Of a DNA stretch of 54,491 nt, positions 8,796 to 15,357 are shown piece after piece (position 1 is the first letter of the stretch; every line of letters starts with the position of its first letter). The stretch is taken from NCBI GenBank assembly GCA_016296885.1, contig JAEDHT010000011.1, positions 1 to 54,491 on the forward strand, read 5' to 3'. The position numbers were made by a program, and so were the translations under genes. The notes under the pieces are model-generated. The model saw only the letters and a program-made list of their open reading frames with translations. It had not been told where the DNA came from and did not search any database. Origin of the DNA: Clostridiaceae bacterium (GTDB lineage Bacteria; Bacillota; Clostridia; Oscillospirales; Acutalibacteraceae).

Positions 8796-8829
8796 ATGAT
8801 AGATTTATTTATTTATTTCTTCCTATCAT
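8796..8829. repeat. inverted repeat in the leader of the frameshifted peptide gene
   Basis: ATGATAG and CTATCAT flank about 20 nt of A/T. It lies between the promoter at 8940-8968 and the leader start. On the plus strand a ribosome-site-like AGAGAGG precedes an ATG with only 11 codons, which I do not call a gene. Confidence 0.4.
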
Positions 8830-8880
8830 AAATCAGTTATTTTTTGTTGTGAATACAATTTCTTTTGTTTTGTGAACGAT

Positions 8881-8917
8881 ACATTAAATGATGGTCGCTA
8901 AACTATCAATTTAATGT
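8881..8917. repeat. inverted repeat ACATTAAAT/ATTTAATGT
   Basis: A perfect 9-bp inverted repeat around a 19-nt centre, located in the transcribed leader upstream of the frameshifted peptide gene. It has no T-run on either side, so it is a candidate structured RNA or protein-binding site rather than a terminator. Confidence 0.5.
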
Positions 8918-8939
8918 GCCGTCTCTTGATTACATACAT

Positions 8940-8968
8940 ATTATAGCACACTGTTATCAGTTTACCAA
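8940..8968 (-). promoter_or_regulatory. promoter towards the frameshifted leader peptide gene
   Basis: On the minus strand: -35 TTGGTA (8963-8968), a 17-bp spacer ending in TGC, and -10 TATAAT (8940-8945), i.e. an extended -10. It overlaps the stop end of the 86-residue gene and would give a leader of about 190 nt before the ATG at 8738. Confidence 0.5.
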
Positions 8969-9217
8969 ATGTTTTTTATTATTTTTTATAAAATTTGCTA
9001 TTGCTTCGTGAAGTGGCGTACTATATGAAATTCCCATACTATCACAAATTTCTTTATATTCCTCTGCTATTTCATTTCTTTCCCTAACAATTATTTGTGT
9101 ATAAGTTCGTTTATTATATTCATTATTTGACTTAAATCCAGTTCTTTTAGCATATTCTCGCTGCCGTGCATTTTTTCGCTCTCGCGCTTCTTCTTTTGTG
9201 TATTTTTTCTGTGCCAT
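8957..9217 (-). CDS. small charged protein of mobile-element type, possible ribbon-helix-helix
   Basis: 86 residues. The N-terminal half is very basic and acidic (KKYTKEEARERKNARQREYAKR). The second half ends YKEICDSMGISYSTPLHEAIANFIKNN. The pattern resembles small DNA-binding or mobilisation accessory proteins found on plasmids and conjugative elements of Clostridia, but no family is certain. A GTG at 9226 is in frame; AGGTGAT upstream is spaced correctly for the ATG at 9217. The same AGGTGAT site precedes both tiny membrane genes upstream, so the three look like one set. Confidence 0.6.
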   Translation of the reverse strand: MAQKKYTKEEARERKNARQREYAKRTGFKSNNEYNKRTYTQIIVRERNEIAEEYKEICDSMGISYSTPLHEAIANFIKNNKKHLVN

Positions 9218-9226
9218 ATTTATCAC

Positions 9227-9358
9227 CTATCTACCGCTTATAATTCCTTTGTCTTGTTCTAATATTTCTTTATAATAAACACATTGGGCACATAATTCAA
9301 ACTTTGGTAAACTGAATTTTTCTATAACACAATCTCCATTAAATATTGTTGTATTGCA
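9227..9358 (-). pseudogene. start-less small cysteine-containing ORF upstream of the 86-residue gene
   Basis: An open stretch of 43 codons (ending FELCAQCVYYKEILEQDKG and ISGR) whose TAG stop directly precedes the ribosome site of the next gene, as in an operon. It contains three cysteines, two in a CAQC pair. It has no ATG, GTG or TTG, and an in-frame TAA lies directly before it (9359-9361). Upstream bases resume a plausible frame after a one-base shift. A gene that lost its start by frameshift is the simplest reading; function unknown. Confidence 0.4.
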
Positions 9359-9389
9359 TTACAGTACAAATTCAGTGACAAATTAACAA

Positions 9390-9560
9390 TTAGAGATACT
9401 TCCGCATGATCTTTTCGATGCGTTTTTGATTTTGTTTAATTATCCACTGCGTTCTTTCTTTATCATTCATATTTGAGTTGGGCTTTGATGGTGTGCATCT
9501 ATCAATTAAACCAGCAATTCCATAAATTGCTCCAATACCAAGCAAAATTAAAACTGGCAT
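9390..9560 (-). CDS. tiny single-pass membrane protein B (56 residues)
   Basis: It begins MPVLILLGIGAIYGIAGLID (one transmembrane helix), then a polar tail with CTPSKPNS, and ends QNQKRIEKIMRKYL. The ATG overlaps the stop of the preceding gene as TAATG, and AGGTGAT lies 6 nt upstream inside that gene, so translation is coupled. It resembles its upstream neighbour: hydrophobic VLILL, YGI, then a TP-S-P hinge and a basic amphipathic tail. The two are probably paralogues. Function unknown; toxin-like, immunity-like or accessory membrane peptides are possible. Confidence 0.6.
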   Translation of the reverse strand: MPVLILLGIGAIYGIAGLIDRCTPSKPNSNMNDKERTQWIIKQNQKRIEKIMRKYL

Positions 9561-9742
9561 TACGGATCACCTGGCTTTCTATTTTTTAAATATTTTCGTC
9601 TTGCCTTTTCGTCTGGCAAAGATAATAAGTACTTCGTGTGTTTGTCTAAATCCTCAATTGGAGGTGATGGTGGTGTCAAAGCTTGTTTGATACCATATAC
9701 CGCCCATACGAGTAAAATCAAAACAACTGCTACAAGATACAT
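9560..9742 (-). CDS. tiny single-pass membrane protein A (60 residues)
   Basis: It begins MYLVAVVLILLVWAVYGIKQ, followed by TPPSPP and a basic, helical tail ending KARRKYLKNRKPGDP. One transmembrane helix with the tail probably cytoplasmic by the positive-inside rule. AGGTGAT precedes the ATG. It shares layout and residues with the downstream 56-residue gene, to which it is coupled by TAATG. Upstream (9815 onward) lies the same regulatory block that precedes the double-glycine leader. No known family recognised. Confidence 0.6.
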   Translation of the reverse strand: MYLVAVVLILLVWAVYGIKQALTPPSPPIEDLDKHTKYLLSLPDEKARRKYLKNRKPGDP

Positions 9743-9814
9743 AATATCACCTACACTCTCTCATGTTTTTTTCTGTTTTAATTTTAACATATCAAAATTG
9801 CTTTATCAAGTGTT

Positions 9815-10034
9815 TCTCCTCTCTTTTTTCTGTCTTTATACACAATGCAAATATGCGTCTTATGCAACTAGATTCATCAATTTTTATATCACTATTTCCT
9901 AGTGACACTCATTTATACAAATAATTTCGGAGCATGGCAAACTTTTTTAAAAAATTTTATTTTTTCTGCATTTTATTTATGTTTTGGCGTAATTTGTCGT
10001 AATCGCTTGAACGCTCATCAGGATTCGCAGGTAA
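9815..10034 (-). repeat. duplicated segment ending in a regulatory block, copy 2
   Basis: The partner of 8326-8563, upstream of the tiny membrane protein pair. Both copies contain a short stem around TACGACAAAT: GCGT/ACGC here and GCGCG/CGCGC in the other copy. The arms differ but remain paired. The stretch 9743-10090 holds no intact gene. Confidence 0.7.
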
Positions 10035-10122
10035 CATTTAGACTTAAGCAATTTGGATAATCAGGCATACGATTTTCATTATAAAGTCATTCTTGTCTAA
10101 AAACAGTAGCAGAAACGCTTAG

Positions 10123-10215
10123 GAACGCTATCAAGAAATTCAAGAATACAAGGAATTATTAGGTGATGAGTTACAAGATTCCAACTTTGTATTCTGTAAC
10201 GCAAATAAAAAATAA
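10123..10215 (+). pseudogene. tyrosine recombinase (integrase) fragment
   Basis: A 30-codon remnant, ERYQEIQEYKELLGDELQDS then NFVFCNANKK and a stop. It resembles the segment between the first catalytic arginine and the HxxR box of phage/conjugative-element integrases (typically LLGDxYQDxxxVFC). No start codon, no catalytic residues, and in-frame stops upstream; similar residues in a shifted frame continue back to about 10090. It marks the edge of a decayed integrated element. Confidence 0.55.
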
Positions 10216-10216
10216 C

Positions 10217-10235
10217 AAAATGGTCTTGCCATTTT
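10217..10235. repeat. small inverted repeat after the integrase fragment
   Basis: AAAATGG/CCATTTT with a 5-nt loop, directly after the stop of the fragment. It may be the old terminator or part of an attachment region; the T-run is weak. Confidence 0.35.
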
Positions 10236-10266
10236 CTATTTGGTATCATTAGACTTGAAAATAAAA

Positions 10267-10303
10267 AGGCTGTCGTAAATCCAAAATGGATGAGCGACAG
10301 CCT
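10267..10303 (-). terminator. terminator of the DUF512-der-plsY operon
   Basis: The stem AGGCTGTCG/CGACAGCCT, followed on the minus strand by TTTTTATTTTC, lies just past the plsY stop. Confidence 0.85.
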
Positions 10304-10316
10304 CTTTGATTTTAAA

Positions 10317-11006
10317 TTATTTATGAGGAACCACCTTTTTTTCCTCGCCACGAATAATTCTACCTATATTGCTCCTATGCCTGATAATTACCAGAGAAGA
10401 AATAACAAATGAAATAACACAAGTTATTATTAGATATATCAAAGAGCAAATTCCCAGTTTATATAAAATAAAAAAGTTTATAAAAAACGTAGCTAGAAAG
10501 AATGCGGCTGCGGCACATATAGATCCTAATGAAACTAACTTACTGATAAAAAATACAGTAAAGAATACCGCAACTGCTATTAAAAACACTCTATAGTCAA
10601 CCATAAGTAAGACAGCAGCACTTGTAACAACGCCCTTTCCGCCTCTAAATCCATAATATAAAGGATACATATGGCCTAATACACAGAATAATCCACATAT
10701 ATACTTAGCCAAAGAAACATACTCTTTATTCCCTATACTATAATGGAGTACAATCCATGTTACAGCAATAGGTAAGACAGCCTTAAAAAAATCACCTATA
10801 AATGTGATCGTAGCCTGTTTTTTTCCTACTGATCTAAGCATATTAGTAAAGCCAGCATTACCGCTGCCCATTGTGCGTATGTCTGCCTTTCCTGACAGAC
10901 GTGTGATTAGGAGCGAAAAATTAATACTTCCGCATAAATATCCTGCTACAGCTACAATAACAAGCTGCCAAAGATTGCTTAATAAATAATCTGAAAATTG
11001 AATCAT
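10317..11006 (-). CDS. plsY: glycerol-3-phosphate acyltransferase PlsY
   Basis: A 229-residue integral membrane enzyme that moves the acyl group from acyl-phosphate to glycerol-3-phosphate, the first step of phospholipid synthesis in Gram-positives. Family motifs are clear: GSGNAGFTN near residue 47 (motif 1), GFRGGKGV in the middle (motif 2) and several hydrophobic helices. The C-terminal tail is basic (GEEKKVVPHK). It lies 12 nt downstream of der, so it is in the same operon, a common clostridial order. Confidence 0.95.
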   Translation of the reverse strand: MIQFSDYLLSNLWQLVIVAVAGYLCGSINFSLLITRLSGKADIRTMGSGNAGFTNMLRSVGKKQATITFIGDFFKAVLPIAVTWIVLHYSIGNKEYVSLAKYICGLFCVLGHMYPLYYGFRGGKGVVTSAAVLLMVDYRVFLIAVAVFFTVFFISKLVSLGSICAAAAFFLATFFINFFILYKLGICSLIYLIITCVISFVISSLVIIRHRSNIGRIIRGEEKKVVPHK

Positions 11007-11018
11007 CTAAGCCTCCGA

Positions 11019-12341
11019 TCACTTCTCGCTTCTCTCACGTATTACAAAGCGAATTGGCGTGCCGGTCATACCAAAGGTATCTCTTATCCTATTTTCAAGA
11101 TATCTCTGATACGAGAAGTGAAACAACTCCGCATTATTAACAAAAAATACAAATGTGGGTGGCTTAACAGAAGCCTGAGTCATATAGTATATCTTTAATC
11201 TTCTGCCCTTATCTGTAGGTGGTTGCACCTTAGCCGTAGACTGTGCCAGAAGGTCATTAAGCACACCTGTTTTAATTCTCATATTGCAATATGAAGAAAC
11301 TGTGCGCACCATTTCAAGCAATTTATCTATCCTTTGTCCGGTCATAGCTGATATAAACATAATTGGAGCATATGACATAAAGGAAAAATCGTTTTCAAGC
11401 TTTTTTCTGAATTCCTGCATAGTTTTTCCGTCTTTTTCGACTGCATCCCACTTGTTCACTGCGATAATGCAACCCTTTCCTGCCTCGCAAGCAAGTCCTG
11501 CAACCTTGCTATCTTGCTCTGTAAAGCCCTCAGTAGCATCTATCATAATAACGCAAACATCGCTTCTTTCTATTGCCATTTTCGCACGCAAAATACTGTA
11601 TTTTTCGATATCATTAGTTATCTTACTTTTGCGCCTGATACCCGCTGTATCTGTAAAACGGAATTTTCCAAATGGTGTTTCTGCCAAGGAGTCTATGGTA
11701 TCTCTTGTTGTACCGGCAATATTAGACACTATACATCTATTTTGTCCCAAAATTTTATTTATTAGAGATGATTTACCTGCATTTGGCTTGCCAATAACAG
11801 CAACCGAGATAAAATCATCCTCTTCCTCGTCTTCGCTAACCTCAGGAAGATGTTCATACACAGCCTCCAGCAAATCGCCTGTGCCATGACCATGCACTGA
11901 TGATACCTGAATAGGATCACCTAATCCAAGATTATAAAATTCCCAAAAATCTGCTGGTGGCTCACCTATAGAGTCACATTTGTTTACACAGAGCACTACC
12001 GGTCTTCCACTCTTTTGCAACATAGATGCAACATCCATATCACTTGACACAATACCTGTTTTAACATCTACCACAAAGATTATTACATCTGCTGCATCTA
12101 TGGCAAGCTGAGCTTGCTCACGCATTTGTTTTGGTATTATTTCTTCACTTCTCGGCTCTATACCGCCTGTATCTATAAGGCTTATCTTTCGATTTTGCCA
12201 TTCACATTCTCCGAAAATTCGGTCACGAGTAACACCGGGAGAATCATCTACAATTGATAGTCTGTGACCTATAAGCTTGTTAAATAATGTGGATTTTCCT
12301 ACATTCGGTCTTCCCACAATAGCAACAACCGGCTTTGACAT
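11019..12341 (-). CDS. der: ribosome biogenesis GTPase Der
   Basis: 440 residues with two tandem GTPase domains. Domain 1 has GRPNVGKST near the N-terminus, DTGGIE and NKCD. Domain 2 has GKPNAGKSS, DTAGIRRKS and NKWD. A C-terminal KH-like domain binds RNA. Needed for 50S subunit assembly. The length is normal for the family. It lies between the DUF512 gene (42-nt gap) and plsY (12-nt gap) in one operon. Confidence 0.97.
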   Translation of the reverse strand: MSKPVVAIVGRPNVGKSTLFNKLIGHRLSIVDDSPGVTRDRIFGECEWQNRKISLIDTGGIEPRSEEIIPKQMREQAQLAIDAADVIIFVVDVKTGIVSSDMDVASMLQKSGRPVVLCVNKCDSIGEPPADFWEFYNLGLGDPIQVSSVHGHGTGDLLEAVYEHLPEVSEDEEEDDFISVAVIGKPNAGKSSLINKILGQNRCIVSNIAGTTRDTIDSLAETPFGKFRFTDTAGIRRKSKITNDIEKYSILRAKMAIERSDVCVIMIDATEGFTEQDSKVAGLACEAGKGCIIAVNKWDAVEKDGKTMQEFRKKLENDFSFMSYAPIMFISAMTGQRIDKLLEMVRTVSSYCNMRIKTGVLNDLLAQSTAKVQPPTDKGRRLKIYYMTQASVKPPTFVFFVNNAELFHFSYQRYLENRIRDTFGMTGTPIRFVIRERSEK

Positions 12342-12383
12342 AATTCTCTACCTCCCTATTATTTATAATTTATCTGCAAGCTA

Positions 12384-13694
12384 TCATCTTATACCTAAAA
12401 TTGCTTTTAAAAGCTGTTCTCCGTCGTTTTCGACAGGAGTTATTTTTACATTCAATTCTTCTTCTGCCTGTATCAGGGTGATATCATCAAGAAACTTATC
12501 CTGTTCGTGTCTCAACATGACAGAAGGTATCAAGAGTTCTTCTCCCAAATCGTATGGCTTGAGCTGGGCTATCAGATCCTGCCCTGTTATCAAGCCTGAC
12601 ACGTTTATTTTTTCACCAAAAAAGTTATTTACAATCGGGATATGCTGAATTTTTATATTGCTATATTTAGCCTCGCACATATCATACAATTTACGCATAT
12701 ATGGTGCCACAGATACCCCACTGGCACAAGTGATTATTCTATCCCTGTTCAATTTAAAATCACAATACTCCAGTGCATCTGTGAACTCTTCACGCATAAG
12801 CGCAATAAGTCCTACGCCATTATCAAGCTGTCCAAAATCACCATAATACTCAGCATCAGGAATAGGCAAATCTGCGTAAATAAAAAATTCATCAGCAGCA
12901 TACACTATTCTCTCACCGTACTTTTCCAGAAATTTTTCACCATAACTATTTATTAGTTCAAGCGTCTCTAATGCTGATTGTTTATCGTAGGATTCAAGAG
13001 GATATAGTCCCTCTCTATATTTTGTAAGCCCTACAGGAACAACTGCGACGCACTCCACAGCGGGATACAGCTTCTCCAAATCTGTAATAGTTCTTTCCAG
13101 CTCTTTGCCGTCATTTATACCACGACATGATACTATCTGGCAATTAAGCTTGATTCCCGCATCTGCAAAACGCTTCATAACATTTAATGCTTCGCCTGCA
13201 AATCTGTTGTTAAGCATCTTGCATCTTAGCTCAGGATTTGTGGTTTGGACAGATATATTAATTGGGCTTAAGTGCTTATCTATTATTCTGTCTATTTCGT
13301 GCTCGGTCAAATTCGTAAGCGAAACATAGTTACCAAACAAAAAAGATAATCTGGAATCATCATCCTTAAAATAAAGTGTTTCACGCATACCGGGAGGCAA
13401 CTGATCCACAAAGCAGAAAATACACTTATTACAACAATGATGTTGCTTGTCCATAAGGTATGTTTCAAACTCCATGCCAATCTCTTCATATTCATGCTTT
13501 TTAATGGTATAATCTACAACTTCACCATCTGGTTTCTGCACACGAACTTCAAGCCTAGTGCCTATTTGATAAAATCTGTAATCGAGAACATCAACAATAT
13601 CATTACCATTAATACTAAGCAATATATCAAGCGGGGATATTCCTACCTTTTGGGCTTGGCTACCAAGCTCTATAGACTTTACTACTACTGACAT
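12384..13694 (-). CDS. DUF512 family PDZ/radical-SAM-type protein
   Basis: 436 residues. The N-terminal PDZ-like domain (LGSQAQKVGISPLDILLSING) is followed by a CCNKCIFCFVDQLP cysteine cluster (Cx3Cx2C spacing, an FeS/radical-SAM signature) and the C-terminal DUF512 domain. This conserved Firmicutes protein is regularly found next to der; its reaction is not known. It heads the operon with der and plsY. A weak AGGT precedes the ATG. Confidence 0.85.
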   Translation of the reverse strand: MSVVVKSIELGSQAQKVGISPLDILLSINGNDIVDVLDYRFYQIGTRLEVRVQKPDGEVVDYTIKKHEYEEIGMEFETYLMDKQHHCCNKCIFCFVDQLPPGMRETLYFKDDDSRLSFLFGNYVSLTNLTEHEIDRIIDKHLSPINISVQTTNPELRCKMLNNRFAGEALNVMKRFADAGIKLNCQIVSCRGINDGKELERTITDLEKLYPAVECVAVVPVGLTKYREGLYPLESYDKQSALETLELINSYGEKFLEKYGERIVYAADEFFIYADLPIPDAEYYGDFGQLDNGVGLIALMREEFTDALEYCDFKLNRDRIITCASGVSVAPYMRKLYDMCEAKYSNIKIQHIPIVNNFFGEKINVSGLITGQDLIAQLKPYDLGEELLIPSVMLRHEQDKFLDDITLIQAEEELNVKITPVENDGEQLLKAILGIR

Positions 13695-13805
13695 TGACTA
13701 TAACCTAAGACACAGCAATTAGATTTAGTTTGTAAACAACAAACAAAATCTGCAATGTGTATCGTTCCTTTCTAGCTAAGTGTAAAAAACCTCGCCTAAT
13801 AAAAA

Positions 13806-13829
13806 CAGAGGAAGAATGATCCTCCTCTG
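13806..13829 (-). terminator. terminator after rpmF
   Basis: On the minus strand, a 10-bp stem with one G-U pair (CAGAGGAGGA/TCTTCCTCTG) followed by TTTTTATT. Confidence 0.8.
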
Positions 13830-13849
13830 CTTTAACGCTTTTCATTAAA

Positions 13850-14032
13850 TTATGCGTCCATTTTGATAACTTCTCTGCCATTATAGAATCCGCAAGCTTT
13901 GCAAACTCTATGAGGTGACTTTAATTCGCCACACTTAGGGCAAGTCATAAGAGCAGGAGTATCAAGCTTCCAAACATTGGAACGTCTTTTATTCTTTCTG
14001 GCATGTGAATGTTTTCTCTTTGGTACTGCCAC
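13850..14032 (-). CDS. rpmF: 50S ribosomal protein L32
   Basis: 60 residues beginning (M)AVPKRKHSHARKNKRRSN, the diagnostic L32 start, with a zinc ribbon CPKC...CKAC. Longer in-frame extensions exist, but the GTG at 14032 sits 8 nt after AAGGAGG and gives the normal length. It forms the usual pair with the upstream DUF177 gene, with 56 nt between them. Confidence 0.95.
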   Translation of the reverse strand: MAVPKRKHSHARKNKRRSNVWKLDTPALMTCPKCGELKSPHRVCKACGFYNGREVIKMDA

Positions 14033-14088
14033 AATGAGCACCTCCTTAAGCAAAATTAATGATACAAAGAAAAGCAAAAAGCTAATCC

Positions 14089-14583
14089 TTAATTCAAAAG
14101 CTGTTTAAGAACCTCTAATCGAGGATCTGTCCGATCTTTGTTGCAACTGCACTTGTCATTGTTTAAGTTTTTTCCACATACAGCGCAAAGACCTTTACAA
14201 TCATCTTTACACAAAAACTTACTCGGCATATCTAAAATAATATCCGCTGTAACAAGCTCGTCAAGCTCCAATTCATAATCGGGAGTCTCGATATATTCGT
14301 CATCCGAATCACCACTTAACGTGAGCACTAATATATGCTCAAAATGATTCGTGATGTTGCGTTCAAACTCATCACCACAACGATCACAGCAACCATGATA
14401 AACAAAGCTAGTATCCAAATACAGCTTCACAAGACCTGCTCTGTTCTCTGCCATTGCGTGAACCTCCACAGGCGAAGCAATCGGACAAGCTCCATTGATG
14501 GATAAATCTGACAAGTCGAGAAGATAATCAACCTGTTTTTTACTGTTTTGAGAAACGAAAACATCTCGCAAATTAAATAACAT
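14089..14583 (-). CDS. DUF177 / YceD family protein
   Basis: 164 residues of the YceD family, linked to 23S rRNA or large-subunit accumulation and nearly always co-transcribed with rpmF. The central part has CCDRCGDEFER, typical of the family, and a C-terminal cysteine cluster CKDDCKGLCAVCGKNLN. An in-frame start at 14607 is possible, but GAGAGGTG is spaced for the ATG at 14583. Confidence 0.9.
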   Translation of the reverse strand: MLFNLRDVFVSQNSKKQVDYLLDLSDLSINGACPIASPVEVHAMAENRAGLVKLYLDTSFVYHGCCDRCGDEFERNITNHFEHILVLTLSGDSDDEYIETPDYELELDELVTADIILDMPSKFLCKDDCKGLCAVCGKNLNNDKCSCNKDRTDPRLEVLKQLLN

Positions 14584-14690
14584 ATTGCACCTCTCGAACG
14601 CACACATATCAATTAAACGCTTCTGCTATTATAAGCTAATTATGCGAAATTGTCAATCTTTTTTTGCATTTATTGTCAAATAATTCGTAA

Positions 14691-15110
14691 TTATTTTAGC
14701 CAAAGTATGACAAACGGGTTTTCATATGCCGGCCAGAAGGAATATATCTTGTAACCGGCAACAACTGTTTTAAAAAACATAAGCACAATAGATGCAACTA
14801 TACCCGCTATTGCTATTGTAGAATTAGGATGGTACATACACACAAAAGTGAAGAATAACGAATGAAGTATATATTCCACAATCGAAGCAACCTTTGGCAA
14901 AAACAAGAGAATCAGAAAAAATATGCACATAGCCAAAAGTGTTACTTTCTTCTTGCTAACCAATATAAGAAAAACAAAATCCATAGGTACAATGCTTGCT
15001 ATAAACGGTAATAAAACCTTAAAGAAAGAAAAATATAAAAACTTGTTTGTATCTTGTATACTTAATTGTGACTTATATAATAGTTGAAAATAACTCACTA
15101 TATTTGTCAT
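14691..15110 (-). CDS. small integral membrane protein, unknown family
   Basis: 139 residues, very hydrophobic, with about four predicted membrane helices separated by short basic loops (VSKKKVTLL). It begins MTNIVSYFQLLYKSQ, which may lie along the membrane. AGGTGAG precedes the ATG. It starts 44 nt after the copper ATPase stop on the same strand, so it may share its transcript. No family recognised. The layout is Yip1-like in general shape, but I cannot support that by motif. Confidence 0.6.
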   Translation of the reverse strand: MTNIVSYFQLLYKSQLSIQDTNKFLYFSFFKVLLPFIASIVPMDFVFLILVSKKKVTLLAMCIFFLILLFLPKVASIVEYILHSLFFTFVCMYHPNSTIAIAGIVASIVLMFFKTVVAGYKIYSFWPAYENPFVILWLK

Positions 15111-15153
15111 CTAATTCTCACCTACTCTGCAAATGTTCTTAAACATAAATTCA

Positions 15154-15357
15154 TCAAAGCACATCAAAGCCACAGTCTACTACGGCTTTCTTCAATACTA
15201 TGATATCCACATTTTCCGGTGCTGTTATATAAGCGCATTTCTCATCCAGATTAACTTCAGCCTTTACACCATCAATGCTACATAATGCTTTTTCTACAGT
15301 CATCTTACAATGATTGCAGGACATCCCGCTTATCATAAGCTTGTACTTTTTCTCCAT
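15154..15357 (-). CDS. possible internal start producing a free CopZ-like copper chaperone
   Basis: Inside copA, an in-frame ATG (MEKKYKLMISGMSCNHC) is preceded by AAGGA 7 nt upstream. It would give 67 residues, the normal length of a stand-alone CopZ, covering exactly the last domain. E. coli copA is known to yield a free chaperone by ribosomal frameshifting; here the route would be internal initiation. It could equally be the trace of an old copZ gene fused to copA. Confidence 0.4.
   Translation of the reverse strand: MEKKYKLMISGMSCNHCKMTVEKALCSIDGVKAEVNLDEKCAYITAPENVDIIVLKKAVVDCGFDVL

Noticed and set aside
8796..8829. plus-strand leader peptide MIDLFIYFFLS after AGAGAGG
   Set aside because: Only 11 codons, formed by the inverted repeat itself; no gene follows on the plus strand.
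9636..9902. 88-codon plus-strand open frame
   Set aside because: It runs antisense through the tiny membrane protein and the duplicated block; no ribosome site.
9969..10046. 25-codon ORF MLPANPDERSSDYDKLRQ... on the minus strand
   Set aside because: It looks protein-like and has a partial match in the other copy, but it has no ribosome site and overlaps the stem that both copies preserve. I cannot tell coding from structural conservation.
10097..10351. 84-codon minus-strand open frame
   Set aside because: It crosses the integrase fragment, the plsY terminator and the plsY 3' end; not plausible.
11284..11889. 201-codon plus-strand open frame
   Set aside because: It is antisense to the well-supported der gene, with no ribosome site or family signature.
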